Below are positions 25,942 to 33,130 of a DNA stretch of 64,000 bases, one piece after another. The stretch covers positions 1,612,001 through 1,676,000 of the forward strand of contig NZ_LDPE01000001.1 in the NCBI RefSeq assembly GCF_001447995.1, given 5' to 3'. The notes beneath the pieces were generated by a model. It had not been told where the DNA came from. It made no database searches and was given only the letters and a program-made list of their open reading frames with translations. Position 1 is the stretch's first letter. Each line of letters opens with the position of its first letter. Source of the stretch: Maribacter dokdonensis DSW-8 (GTDB lineage Bacteria > Bacteroidota > Bacteroidia > Flavobacteriales > Flavobacteriaceae). The translations under genes were made by a program, and so were the position numbers.

Positions 25942-27732
25942 TTACTTTTTAACAGCAATTTTCAACACCTTTAATAATTTATCAAAAATTTCATTGTTCT
26001 CGTACACCCCTTGAAATTCCTGAGACATGGGACCGTAAGCAAAAACAGGAACCATAGTGCCGGTATGGTCATGAGTGGTAAAATCCGCCTCAATCTCATG
26101 CCTAACAACATTACCTTGCGGTATGGTCAACCCGCCAGTTTCGTGATCAGCTGTAACCACTACCAAGGTGTTACCATCTTCATCTGCAAACTTTATAGCC
26201 TCTGATACCGCCCTATCAAAAGAGATACTTTCCGTAACAACACCTTTTATATCATTGGCATGACCATAACTATCAATCTTTGCACCTTCTACCATTAAGA
26301 AAAAAGGCTTCTCTTTATTCAAATATGAAATTCCATTCTTGGTGGCCAAAGCCAATTTTTGGACATTTGATTCGGTCACGTTTTCATTGGAATGATCAAA
26401 CCAAGCTCCTATTTTTTCATCTACACTTGCGCCTATAGTGTTTATATCGGTTTTCATTACAAAACCGGCATCTTCAATATGCTTTACCGTTTTTGTTGGC
26501 TGAGAGATAAACAGTTTTAATTTAGAGATTTTTAAGTCAGAGGCTATTTCTGCCACCATACCCCTATCCGTTCTATGCGCATAAAAAGAAGAAGGTGTTG
26601 CCCCAGTAATTTCATCAGTAGTAATGACCCCTGTATAAAAACCTTTTTCAGATAATATTTCTGTGAGATTGAGAATAGTCGCACCTTTCTTATTAGTACC
26701 TATTGCCCTATTATTTGTTTTTTGCCCTGTAGCTATCGCTGTACCTGCACCCGCAGAATCTGTGGTAAAATCATCTGCAGATTGTGTTTTAATAAAACCT
26801 ATACTTTTTAATTGCGTTAAAGACAATTCTCCATTATTTGCTAAAACAGTAGACGATATCTGCGTTAACCCATTACCGTCACCTATCATTAGAATAATAT
26901 TCTTTGGAACCCTTTTTGCTTGATCTACTTTAAAATTTGGATAATACACTTTAGAAAAAACAGAATTTTGCACTACTCTGTCTTTTAAGGAAGTAACATA
27001 TGTAACACATTCATTGGGCATATCCGTATTTATATAATCTACACCCATGTCTACAAAAGCCTTCCAAGCAGATTTTGAATCTGGTGTTGCCCAAAAACGA
27101 AAAGGTTTATTTAAAGCATGTGCCTTGTCAATAGCTTCAGTAACACTTATAAAGTCCTGAGAAGTAAGTCTACCTTTACCGTTCCATTCAGAATAGTTTT
27201 TAAAACTTAAACTTATCAACGCAATTTTTTTAAGCACTTCAGTATTGTTTACAGGCTGCAAACTCTGATAATCAAAGAAAATAAAATCAGGATAATCAAT
27301 ATATTCTTTCAAATCTGGGCGGTTACCCGAGATAACAATTTTTACATTATCGGCGTTAATGATTGCTGGGTATTCTTTCAATTCAGCAACTATAGCATTT
27401 AACGTTTTATGTGCGTTTGACTTTACATCTATCAATAATTGCAAAGATTTATTGTTAAGCAACCCTAAGGCTATAGCCTCTTGAAGGGGATTTAAATAAA
27501 GTCGAGCTAAGGTTGAGTTTTCTTGAATTTCATTTTGTTCATGTGCTACCAACAGTTTTCCGTCCTTATAAAACACATCAACTTCAACAGATTGCACCTC
27601 TGCTCCCAAAGCTTTCCAAAAAGGAATATTTTGCTTGTAATCGTTATGGGAATGCACTTTAAATTCTTGTGTATAACCCGCATATACACTAATGAACAAT
27701 AAGCAAACTATTGGTAATTTTAAAAGTCTCAT
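25942..27732 (-). CDS. Secreted GDPD-like phosphodiesterase fused to alkaline phosphatase
   Basis: A 596-residue exported two-domain enzyme (signal peptide to about residue 21). Residues 24-250 form a glycerophosphodiesterase/PLC-like barrel with H27 and H29 (VHSHND), E50 and D52 (SVEVDVF) and H64 (VAHEQNE). Residues 276-594 form a PhoA-type alkaline phosphatase with D285 (MIGDGNG), nucleophile S326 (TTDSAGAG), VEGAKIDSYGHAND and VTADHETGG. One polypeptide could cut glycerophosphoethanolamine to ethanolamine and glycerol phosphate, then release phosphate. Position between the eut genes and the phosphorus-linked SusCD operon supports that substrate, though other glycerophosphodiesters fit equally well. 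Confidence 0.85.
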   Translation of the reverse strand: MRLLKLPIVCLLFISVYAGYTQEFKVHSHNDYKQNIPFWKALGAEVQSVEVDVFYKDGKLLVAHEQNEIQENSTLARLYLNPLQEAIALGLLNNKSLQLLIDVKSNAHKTLNAIVAELKEYPAIINADNVKIVISGNRPDLKEYIDYPDFIFFDYQSLQPVNNTEVLKKIALISLSFKNYSEWNGKGRLTSQDFISVTEAIDKAHALNKPFRFWATPDSKSAWKAFVDMGVDYINTDMPNECVTYVTSLKDRVVQNSVFSKVYYPNFKVDQAKRVPKNIILMIGDGNGLTQISSTVLANNGELSLTQLKSIGFIKTQSADDFTTDSAGAGTAIATGQKTNNRAIGTNKKGATILNLTEILSEKGFYTGVITTDEITGATPSSFYAHRTDRGMVAEIASDLKISKLKLFISQPTKTVKHIEDAGFVMKTDINTIGASVDEKIGAWFDHSNENVTESNVQKLALATKNGISYLNKEKPFFLMVEGAKIDSYGHANDIKGVVTESISFDRAVSEAIKFADEDGNTLVVVTADHETGGLTIPQGNVVRHEIEADFTTHDHTGTMVPVFAYGPMSQEFQGVYENNEIFDKLLKVLKIAVKK

Positions 27733-27780
27733 AAATAATTATATCAAGAAGAAATTTGGTCAACAAACATTAGATATTAT

Positions 27781-27811
27781 TATACCTAAGCTATTTTCTA
27801 TGGTTTGCAAA
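27781..27811 (-). promoter_or_regulatory. Candidate promoter of the GDPD-phosphatase gene
   Basis: On the minus strand TTTG (27808-27811) is followed by a 19-base spacer and TAGGTATA (27781-27788), which approximates the Bacteroidota TTTG-N19-TAnnTTTG promoter. It lies about 50 bases upstream of the start codon at 27732. The -7 element matches only at four of six fixed positions. Confidence 0.35.
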
Positions 27812-27846
27812 AGTGAGGTCTAAATTTCTTAATTATTTTAAATTAA

Positions 27847-27864
27847 TATCAAGTAAACATTAAG
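27847..27864 (-). promoter_or_regulatory. CTTAATGTTTACTTGATA motif upstream of the GDPD-phosphatase gene
   Basis: The minus-strand sequence contains CTTAATG and CTTGATA repeated at an 11-bp interval, the geometry of a PhoB box. A 14-base part (AAGTAAACATTAAG on the plus strand) recurs with one change at 31908-31921. This placement would suit phosphate control, but the PhoB consensus of this organism is not known to me and the bases differ from the E. coli box. Confidence 0.35.
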
Positions 27865-27951
27865 TTGTTATCAAAATGCTCATATCTATTTATTTTTTTT
27901 AGCCAGCTGAAAGACTTTTTTATTTATTTTTGAAAACTACCAAAACCACCA

Positions 27952-28182
27952 ATGACCGAAAATATTAAACAAATGTTCAGTAAAATGAACGACGAAACTC
28001 GCGAAGAAGCTTTAGAATGCTTAATGGCCGAGTTCAACTTGGAAAGTACCAAATACGCTAAGAAGAATTGGATTATAGGAGGGCGTATACCTGAGGAAAA
28101 CCAAGAAAGAATTGTTCGTATTTTTCAAAATCTACTTAGAACACAAGCTTTTAGAATAAAGGAAATAAAAGTGAAGCTCTAA
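27952..28182 (+). CDS. Small protein of unknown function (76 aa)
   Basis: A charged, mostly helical 76-residue protein (MTENIKQMFSKMNDETREEAL ... WIIGGRIPEENQERIVRIFQ) with no signal peptide, membrane segment or known motif. A TATTTTTG box at 27925-27932 could be its -7 promoter element. It is the only plus-strand gene inside the minus-strand catabolic locus apart from the XRE regulator, and ends 3 bases from the convergent eutC stop. The coherent composition supports a real gene; I do not recognise the family. Confidence 0.6.
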   Translation: MTENIKQMFSKMNDETREEALECLMAEFNLESTKYAKKNWIIGGRIPEENQERIVRIFQNLLRTQAFRIKEIKVKL

Positions 28183-28185
28183 AAA

Positions 28186-28926
28186 CTAGCTCTTTAATAT
28201 TTCACCAACTTCAAGCTTTAATGTTACTCCGCTTATTTTTAAGGCGAATGATTTTTCAATTAAATACTGCAAAAGTTGAGCACCTTGTTTACCACTTAGT
28301 CCGTTGGCATGAATATTTGATATACAATTTCTACGCTCATCGGTAAAGCCTATTTTTGGATGATACGTGGTGTAAATACCCATACTTTCAGGTGATGACA
28401 AACCTGGTCTTTCACCAATACATACTGCTACAAAATCTGCATGGTAAAATTCCGCTACAGCATCACCAATTGCAACTCTCCCATGTTCCACGAGTGTAAC
28501 TGCGAAAGTATAGCTTTCGTTCAAATTTGGTAAAAGATGATTTAAAACTTTAAAGGCATAAGTATTTACCGCTTTTGCCGAAAGTCCGTCAGTAATGACA
28601 AAAACAATATCGACTTTTTCAGTCTTTGTTAAATGAGTATTAAACAGTAATTGTCTGCCAAGATCAGGTCTCTTCAAATACTCAAGCCTGTCGCTTGCTC
28701 TACTTTTAAATGTTTGATATGGTATTTCCTGCGCTTTACATTTTTGGGATAGCCCCTCTACATCTAACTTGGTTACAATAGCATCTTTTGCCATTGCATG
28801 TGCATGTTTTAATGCCAGTACTTCGCTCAAAGGCAAACTAGTACCCACATGGCCTAGTGCTACTCTCGCCTTAGTGTGTTCTTTTAATTGTTGCCATTTA
28901 TTGGCTATGGTTAAATCCTTACTCAT
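28186..28926 (-). CDS. eutC: Ethanolamine ammonia-lyase small subunit
   Basis: A 246-residue EutC. The N-terminal TKARVALGHVGTSLPLSEVLALKHAHAMAKDA pattern (here TKARVALGHVGTSLP) is diagnostic, as are the Rossmann-like FVITDGLSAKAVN and the cobalamin-contacting CIGERPGLSSPESMG and NCISNIHANGL. Together with EutB and adenosylcobalamin it converts ethanolamine to acetaldehyde and ammonia in the cytosol. It overlaps eutB by 4 bases (ATGA type), so the two are translationally coupled. It is shorter than the roughly 295-residue enterobacterial protein because the N-terminal extension is reduced. Confidence 0.96.
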   Translation of the reverse strand: MSKDLTIANKWQQLKEHTKARVALGHVGTSLPLSEVLALKHAHAMAKDAIVTKLDVEGLSQKCKAQEIPYQTFKSRASDRLEYLKRPDLGRQLLFNTHLTKTEKVDIVFVITDGLSAKAVNTYAFKVLNHLLPNLNESYTFAVTLVEHGRVAIGDAVAEFYHADFVAVCIGERPGLSSPESMGIYTTYHPKIGFTDERRNCISNIHANGLSGKQGAQLLQYLIEKSFALKISGVTLKLEVGEILKS

Positions 28927-30293
28927 AATTTCAACAGCAATTTATTCGCGTCATCTATATTACATTTATTACCCGCTTCATCTATGATACCCATTTTCAA
29001 CAACCAAGCTTCAAACTCCGGTGCTGGCTTTTTACCAAGAACTTTACGTAAATACAATGCATCATGAAAAGAAGTCGATTGGTAATTTAACATTATATCA
29101 TCTGTACCGGGTACACCCATAAAAAAATTGCATCCGGCTACTCCTAATAAAGTCAATAAATTATCCATATCATCTTGATCGGCATCTGCATGGTTGGTAT
29201 AACATACATCCATACCCATAGGCAAGCCCATAACTTTGGCACAAAAGTGATCTTCCAATCCCGCACGGATAATCTGTTTTCCATCGAACAAATATTCCGG
29301 ACCAATAAAACCAACCACAGAGTTCACTAAAAAAGGATCAAAGTGTCTAGCGACCGCATAAGCCCTTGCCTCCATTGTTTGCTGGTCAACACCATGATGG
29401 GCATTTGCAGATAAAGCGGACCCTTGACCAGTTTCAAAATACATACACTGATTACCAATCGTACCTCTCGCCAAAGCCAAAGTAGCATCATGAGCTTCCT
29501 TTAAAACTTGTAGATCGATACCAAAAGAACTGTTGGCCTTTTGCGAACCGGTAATGGATTGAAATACTAAATCGACCGGAGCTTTATCCATAATCTGTAA
29601 AGCCGTAGTTACATGGCACAAGACACAACTCTGGGTAGGTATTTCATATTTTAAACGAACATCATCAAGCATTTGCAATAGATTAATAGTCACACTAGGA
29701 CTATCGGTTGCGGGATTAATACCAATAACCGCATCTCCACAACCATACAATAATCCGTCTATCGTACTTGCTAAAATCCCTTTCATATCATCCGTAGGAT
29801 GATTGGGCTGTAAGCGCACCGAAACATGACCTTTTAAGCCGACCGTGTTTCTAAAACGGGTAATTACTTGAATTTTGGAAGTGACGGCAATCAAATCTTG
29901 ATTACGCATTAGCTTACATACGGCAGCTACCATTTCTGGAGTCAATGCTTTGCTAACTTCTAAAATATTTTGCCCAGATGTAGTATTTTCTAGTAACCAA
30001 TCCCTAAGGTCACCTACCGTAAAATGAGAAATATTATCAAAAGCTTTGACATCATGGGTATCGATTATTAACCGAGTAACCTCATCTAATTCATAAGGAA
30101 CTACTGCTTCATTTAAAAAAACTTTTAGGGGCAATTCACTCAACACATACTGAGCTGCAATTCTTTCCGTATTACTAGCGGCTGCCAAACCCGCCAAAGC
30201 ATCGCCCGATCGTAACGGACTCGCTTTTGCCAAAACAGATTTCAAATCATCAAAAAGATAATTCTGTTTTCCCAATGTAAATTGATAAGCCAT
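28923..30293 (-). CDS. eutB: Ethanolamine ammonia-lyase large subunit
   Basis: A 456-residue EutB of normal length, the TIM-barrel catalytic subunit of adenosylcobalamin-dependent ethanolamine ammonia-lyase. Strongly conserved family segments include RSGDALAGLAAASNTERIAA (abbreviated RSGDALAGLAA), RFRNTVGLKGHVSVRLQPNHPTDD (core VSVRLQPNHPTDD), GDAVIGINPATDS, FETGQGSALSANAHHG and VCYTNHADADQDDMDNL. It starts 1 base from the end of the permease gene. No microcompartment shell genes, EutA reactivase or aldehyde dehydrogenase are adjacent, so acetaldehyde is handled elsewhere. Confidence 0.97.
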   Translation of the reverse strand: MAYQFTLGKQNYLFDDLKSVLAKASPLRSGDALAGLAAASNTERIAAQYVLSELPLKVFLNEAVVPYELDEVTRLIIDTHDVKAFDNISHFTVGDLRDWLLENTTSGQNILEVSKALTPEMVAAVCKLMRNQDLIAVTSKIQVITRFRNTVGLKGHVSVRLQPNHPTDDMKGILASTIDGLLYGCGDAVIGINPATDSPSVTINLLQMLDDVRLKYEIPTQSCVLCHVTTALQIMDKAPVDLVFQSITGSQKANSSFGIDLQVLKEAHDATLALARGTIGNQCMYFETGQGSALSANAHHGVDQQTMEARAYAVARHFDPFLVNSVVGFIGPEYLFDGKQIIRAGLEDHFCAKVMGLPMGMDVCYTNHADADQDDMDNLLTLLGVAGCNFFMGVPGTDDIMLNYQSTSFHDALYLRKVLGKKPAPEFEAWLLKMGIIDEAGNKCNIDDANKLLLKL

Positions 30294-30294
30294 G

Positions 30295-31611
30295 CTACTT
30301 TTTCCGGATTAAAAATACATACACCAAGCTACAAGCAATAAAAATAACAAACGCCGTAAATTGAAGGTATGCAAAAGCCAATACACAAATTAGCGAAATA
30401 ATTACAGCAGTCATAGCGCTAACGGTTGAGAAAATAGGGTTAAAATCTGAATGTTGATACCAATCGAACTCAGATACCGAAGACCCAAAGCCTTCCCTTT
30501 TCCTTAAAACTAACAAAGATGCACTTACCGCCAAATACATACATACCGCCCCAAAAACCGACAGTTCAATTAAAAATCCGGTTTGGCTACTCCATATAGC
30601 GACAAGGCTAATAATAAAAACCAACGCAGAAGCAACGGCTCTTTTAGAAACCCCTTTGATTTTTAAATCTGGCAGCAAGGGCTCTAGCTGCGTAGTTGCC
30701 GCAAAAGCAATTCCTTGTAAGGAAGCTATGAGTCCAAATAGCCCAATAAATGTAAATAGTTGCACCAAAAAATTCTCTTTCCCCAATATCAATGCCATAG
30801 ATGCAGGCATGGGATGATTTTCAGTAAGTATATCCATACTTTCTGGCAATGTCCAATCTATACCTCCAGCGGCAAGGAATAACACCAAAAGCGCCAAAGT
30901 CAATAAGGTAAAAAAAGCGAGATTATACCCCTTGGTAATTGTTTTTCTAAACCCCTTTCTATCGATCGTTTTGGTCATAAGCGATATCCCTTCAATGGCT
31001 AAAAACAACCAAATAGCATATGGTATGGCTTGAACAAAACGCTCAACATCTAATGACCCCACTCCTGAATTCATGAGATTTTCCACTTGAAAAGAACTAA
31101 CGACAGAACCTTGGTACAAAAATAATTCCGCAATGGCCAATAAGGTTAAAATCACTAACAGACGCACCCCAACATGCATTTCAAAGAGGTTTATGATAGA
31201 GAAAAATAATATAAAAAGTGTAGCTATCCAGGGAGACATCGTTAAATCATCTATTAAAAACCCTAAATATTCACCGAGAGAACTGGCAATAGCAGGAGTA
31301 GCAAATAAAAATTCAAACAAAATTGCTAACCCTACAAAATAACCCCATTTCTGACCAAAAGCTTTTTCTACATAAGAATGCGGACCATTGGCATTAGGAT
31401 GTACACATGCCAATTCAATTAAATTTTGCACTAGCCCAAAGTACATTGAAGCCGCAACTGTCACAGGAACAAAAAACCATAATGGTCCGGTAATGGCCCA
31501 ACCTAAATTCCAGCCGAAAGATTCACCTGAAATCACCATCCCAACACCAATTGCCCAAATGGCAAAAACTCCAATTTTCTTAGAAACAGCAGGTTTTTCA
31601 GTAATCTTCAT
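30295..31611 (-). CDS. eat: Ethanolamine permease, APC superfamily
   Basis: A 438-residue inner-membrane transporter with about 12 hydrophobic segments. The start MKITEKPAVSKKIGVFAIW at 31611 is preferred over an in-frame GTG at 31647. The N-terminal GVFAIWAIGVGMVISGESFGWNLGW is characteristic of the ethanolamine permease branch of amino acid/polyamine transporters (core VISGESFGWN), and ANGPHSYVEKAFG follows. It leads an operon with eutB and eutC, 1 base from eutB, which fixes the likely substrate as ethanolamine. A dyad at 31648-31679 lies in the leader. Confidence 0.92.
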   Translation of the reverse strand: MKITEKPAVSKKIGVFAIWAIGVGMVISGESFGWNLGWAITGPLWFFVPVTVAASMYFGLVQNLIELACVHPNANGPHSYVEKAFGQKWGYFVGLAILFEFLFATPAIASSLGEYLGFLIDDLTMSPWIATLFILFFSIINLFEMHVGVRLLVILTLLAIAELFLYQGSVVSSFQVENLMNSGVGSLDVERFVQAIPYAIWLFLAIEGISLMTKTIDRKGFRKTITKGYNLAFFTLLTLALLVLFLAAGGIDWTLPESMDILTENHPMPASMALILGKENFLVQLFTFIGLFGLIASLQGIAFAATTQLEPLLPDLKIKGVSKRAVASALVFIISLVAIWSSQTGFLIELSVFGAVCMYLAVSASLLVLRKREGFGSSVSEFDWYQHSDFNPIFSTVSAMTAVIISLICVLAFAYLQFTAFVIFIACSLVYVFLIRKK

Positions 31612-31647
31612 TAAAGTATGAGTAAGGTGATGGATATCAACGTTCAC

Positions 31648-31679
31648 CTTAAAGCTAAGATTAATTATGATAGCTTAAG
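31648..31679 (-). promoter_or_regulatory. Dyad in the leader of the ethanolamine permease operon
   Basis: CTTAAAGCTA (31648-31657) and TAGCTTAAG (31671-31679) form an inverted repeat with one bulged base around a 13-base loop, about 40 bases upstream of the permease start. It could be a regulator-binding site or RNA hairpin. I saw no cobalamin riboswitch in this leader. Confidence 0.4.
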
Positions 31680-31806
31680 CCCAACACCGATATAATAAAT
31701 AAGAATTGACATAGAAGTATGAAATCAATAAAAATAATAGGTCCATAATTAAAAACCGATAATTTAAGACTACCAATTTTTTAGTTTCTGCGGTAAAGTC
31801 AAGACA

Positions 31807-31881
31807 CAAAAAACCGACACATTATGAGGATATGCCGGTTTTTTCAACTAACTCAAACTTATTCTAAACTCGCTGCAAAGA
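31807..31881 (+). repeat. Hairpin repeat element, copy 2
   Basis: Homologous to 2332-2408 in the same orientation: AAAAAACCGACAC, TTTCAACT (31842-31849) and the exact 17-mer TTATTCTAAACTCGCTG (31859-31875). Here the hairpin is strong: AAAAAACCGACA (31808-31819) pairs with TGCCGGTTTTTT (31833-31844) with one mismatch, and can terminate in both directions. It lies between divergent genes, where no terminator is needed, so it is likely part of a mobile or dispersed element, or marks an unannotated short transcript. Confidence 0.6.
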
Positions 31882-31907
31882 TGCATTCATTTATTAGGAT
31901 CAAGTTT

Positions 31908-31921
31908 AAGTAAACATCAAG
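31908..31921 (-). promoter_or_regulatory. AAGTAAACATCAAG motif upstream of the eut operon
   Basis: This differs at one base of 14 from the motif upstream of the GDPD-phosphatase gene (27851-27864). On the minus strand it reads CTTGATGTTTACTT, with further CTTAAAC and CTTGATC copies behind it. It is about 300 bases from the permease start and beyond the hairpin repeat, so direct control of the eut operon is uncertain. Confidence 0.25.
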
Positions 31922-32188
31922 GAAACTTTAAATTCGTTTTACATTGACGTATTCTACGATGGAAATAAATTGAACAACCAATCTCTTTTCTATTAACTCA
32001 AAGCGACTACACCGCTACACTAGTTCATATTTCGTTTACCATTTTATTCATCTATTTGATTGAATTCTAAAAATTCAAAACTTTATACATGAGAAATACC
32101 CGTAACTGGGTATTGTACCGACACCTAACTTCTAATAGTTTTACCCAGTAATCAATCAGATTCAATAGAGCGTGGTTGTTAGTTGTAA
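31922..32188. other. Intergenic region between the eut operon and the short structured gene
   Basis: This AT-rich stretch between divergent genes holds an 8-bp dyad, ACTGGGTA (32105-32112) with TACCCAGT (32142-32149), separated by 29 bases. I found no reading frame, riboswitch consensus or complete promoter in it. Together with the two hairpins that follow it suggests a structured leader RNA, but the start of transcription is not visible. Confidence 0.35.
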
Positions 32189-32219
32189 AAATCCGTTCTC
32201 CCCACAAGAGGACGGATTT
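32189..32219 (+). promoter_or_regulatory. Strong 12-bp hairpin just before a short reading frame
   Basis: AAATCCGTTCTC (32189-32200) pairs with GAGGACGGATTT (32208-32219) with one G-U pair around the loop CCCACAA. It ends 12 bases before the ATG at 32232. It could be a translation-controlling leader hairpin or the terminator of an upstream small RNA. Confidence 0.5.
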
Positions 32220-32231
32220 AACCTAAGTAAA

Positions 32232-32408
32232 ATGCAAAGACAAAAAGAAGAACTTCAAATTTTAGCCAGAATAGGAGAACGAAAGATAAAATCGTTAAAG
32301 AATAGCTATGAATTAACCGAAACTGAGCTTTTAACGATTATTAAACTACATTATAAATACAGAAATAGAAAGGAATTAGATTTTGCTAAAACCTTGAATA
32401 TATTTTAG
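32232..32408 (+). CDS. Short basic protein of unknown function (58 aa)
   Basis: A 58-residue lysine/glutamate-rich helical protein starting MQRQKEELQILARIGERK. A longer version starting at 32172 would have to be read through the strong hairpin at 32189-32219, so the internal Met is preferred. There is no known motif; the length and charge are compatible with a small nucleic-acid- or ribosome-binding protein, but this is speculation. It is enclosed by two strong hairpins, which makes a dedicated transcript likely. Confidence 0.4.
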   Translation: MQRQKEELQILARIGERKIKSLKNSYELTETELLTIIKLHYKYRNRKELDFAKTLNIF

Positions 32409-32411
32409 ACC

Positions 32412-32490
32412 AAGCCCTTCATGGAAATTGCCTATCGAAATCGGGGGAACTAGAGAAGCAACGAAAATGAAGGGCTTGGTTTTTATATTT
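32412..32490 (+). terminator. Long perfect hairpin with T-run after the 58-aa gene
   Basis: CCAAGCCCTTCAT near 32412-32424 pairs with ATGAAGGGCTTGG near 32468-32480 (13 bp, perfect) and is followed by TTTTTATATTTTT. The loop is over 40 bases, unusually long for a simple terminator, and includes the GC-richer AATCGGGGGAACTAGAG segment, so it may instead be the 3' domain of a structured RNA. Confidence 0.65.
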
Positions 32491-32696
32491 TTAATGAAGA
32501 AAACAGCTGCAACCTACACCGATTATATTAACAAATCACCTTATATCATACCCTGATAAATTATTAACAATTAGTGTTAATAACATTTTGTGTGCATTTC
32601 ATCGAATAAATTCAACTTTTCGTCGTTAATGGATAAAGTTTAAATATTTTCGGATTGCGTTAATTTTTTAGCGAGATAAATTTTACCAACATTTAC
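32491..32696. promoter_or_regulatory. Leader region of the small lipoprotein gene with a candidate promoter
   Basis: This gap holds ATTG (32654-32657), a 19-base spacer, and TAAATTTT (32677-32684), close to the Bacteroidota TTTG-N19-TAnnTTTG promoter. The -7 element ends 13 bases before the lipoprotein ATG at 32697, implying a very short leader. The rest is AT-rich without visible structure. Confidence 0.45.
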
Positions 32697-32903
32697 ATGA
32701 AATTCCACCTTACCAAAGCCTTTTTCGTCCCTGTTGCAGCCATTGTTTTCTTATTAAGTTTATCTTCTTGCGGTAAAGACTACGACCTAGTTTCAGATTA
32801 CGTAGTACGTGAGAATGTTGAAACCAATATTTTAGAGGATAACATGAATTCCCAAAATTCTAGTGTAACCTCAATAGATGCCCAAAACAATAAGGGTAAA
32901 TAA
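32697..32903 (+). CDS. Small lipoprotein (68 aa)
   Basis: A 68-residue protein with a basic start, a hydrophobic core (FFVPVAAIVFLLSL) and the lipobox LSSC at about residues 22-25. The mature peptide is only about 43 residues, acidic and then Asn/Ser-rich (GKDYDLVSDYVV ... NMNSQNSSVTS). It should be anchored in the outer membrane or periplasmic face. A similar tiny lipoprotein is encoded at 56957-57103. Function unknown. Confidence 0.65.
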   Translation: MKFHLTKAFFVPVAAIVFLLSLSSCGKDYDLVSDYVVRENVETNILEDNMNSQNSSVTSIDAQNNKGK

Positions 32904-32939
32904 TAGGTTCCTTCATCCTACTAGACTCCGATTTTTCCC

Positions 32940-32957
32940 TAGATGTCTTCACATCTA
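32940..32957 (+). terminator. Hairpin after the small lipoprotein gene
   Basis: TAGATGT (32940-32946) pairs perfectly with ACATCTA (32951-32957) around a CTTC tetraloop, 36 bases after the stop codon. There is no strong T-run, so termination is uncertain. Confidence 0.35.
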
Positions 32958-33097
32958 TATTTAAGTGTATATATTTGTCAGAAGCGCCACTGTACTTAAA
33001 TGCTTTTTAACTTTTATACCACTAAATAATACTTAGTTTTCTACCTACTACGTTTCCTTTACCATAAAACAAATTACCTTTCTAACTCATTTTCAAC

Positions 33098-33105
33098 TAA
33101 CTTTG
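33098..33105 (+). promoter_or_regulatory. TAACTTTG -7 promoter element of the exonuclease gene
   Basis: TAACTTTG matches the Bacteroidota -7 consensus TAnnTTTG. It places transcription start near 33110, just upstream of the proposed TTG start codon at 33131. No clear TTTG -33 element is present. Confidence 0.4.
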
Positions 33106-33130
33106 TAATGATTAGATATTCCTCACTTTT

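Noticed and set aside
28186..31611. Ethanolamine microcompartment operon
   Set aside because: No shell protein, EutA, EutE or EutG homologue is adjacent; only permease, EutB and EutC are present.
31648..32188. Possible cobalamin riboswitch controlling the eut operon
   Set aside because: I looked for the conserved B12-box and the other cobalamin-riboswitch segments upstream of the permease on the minus strand and saw neither.
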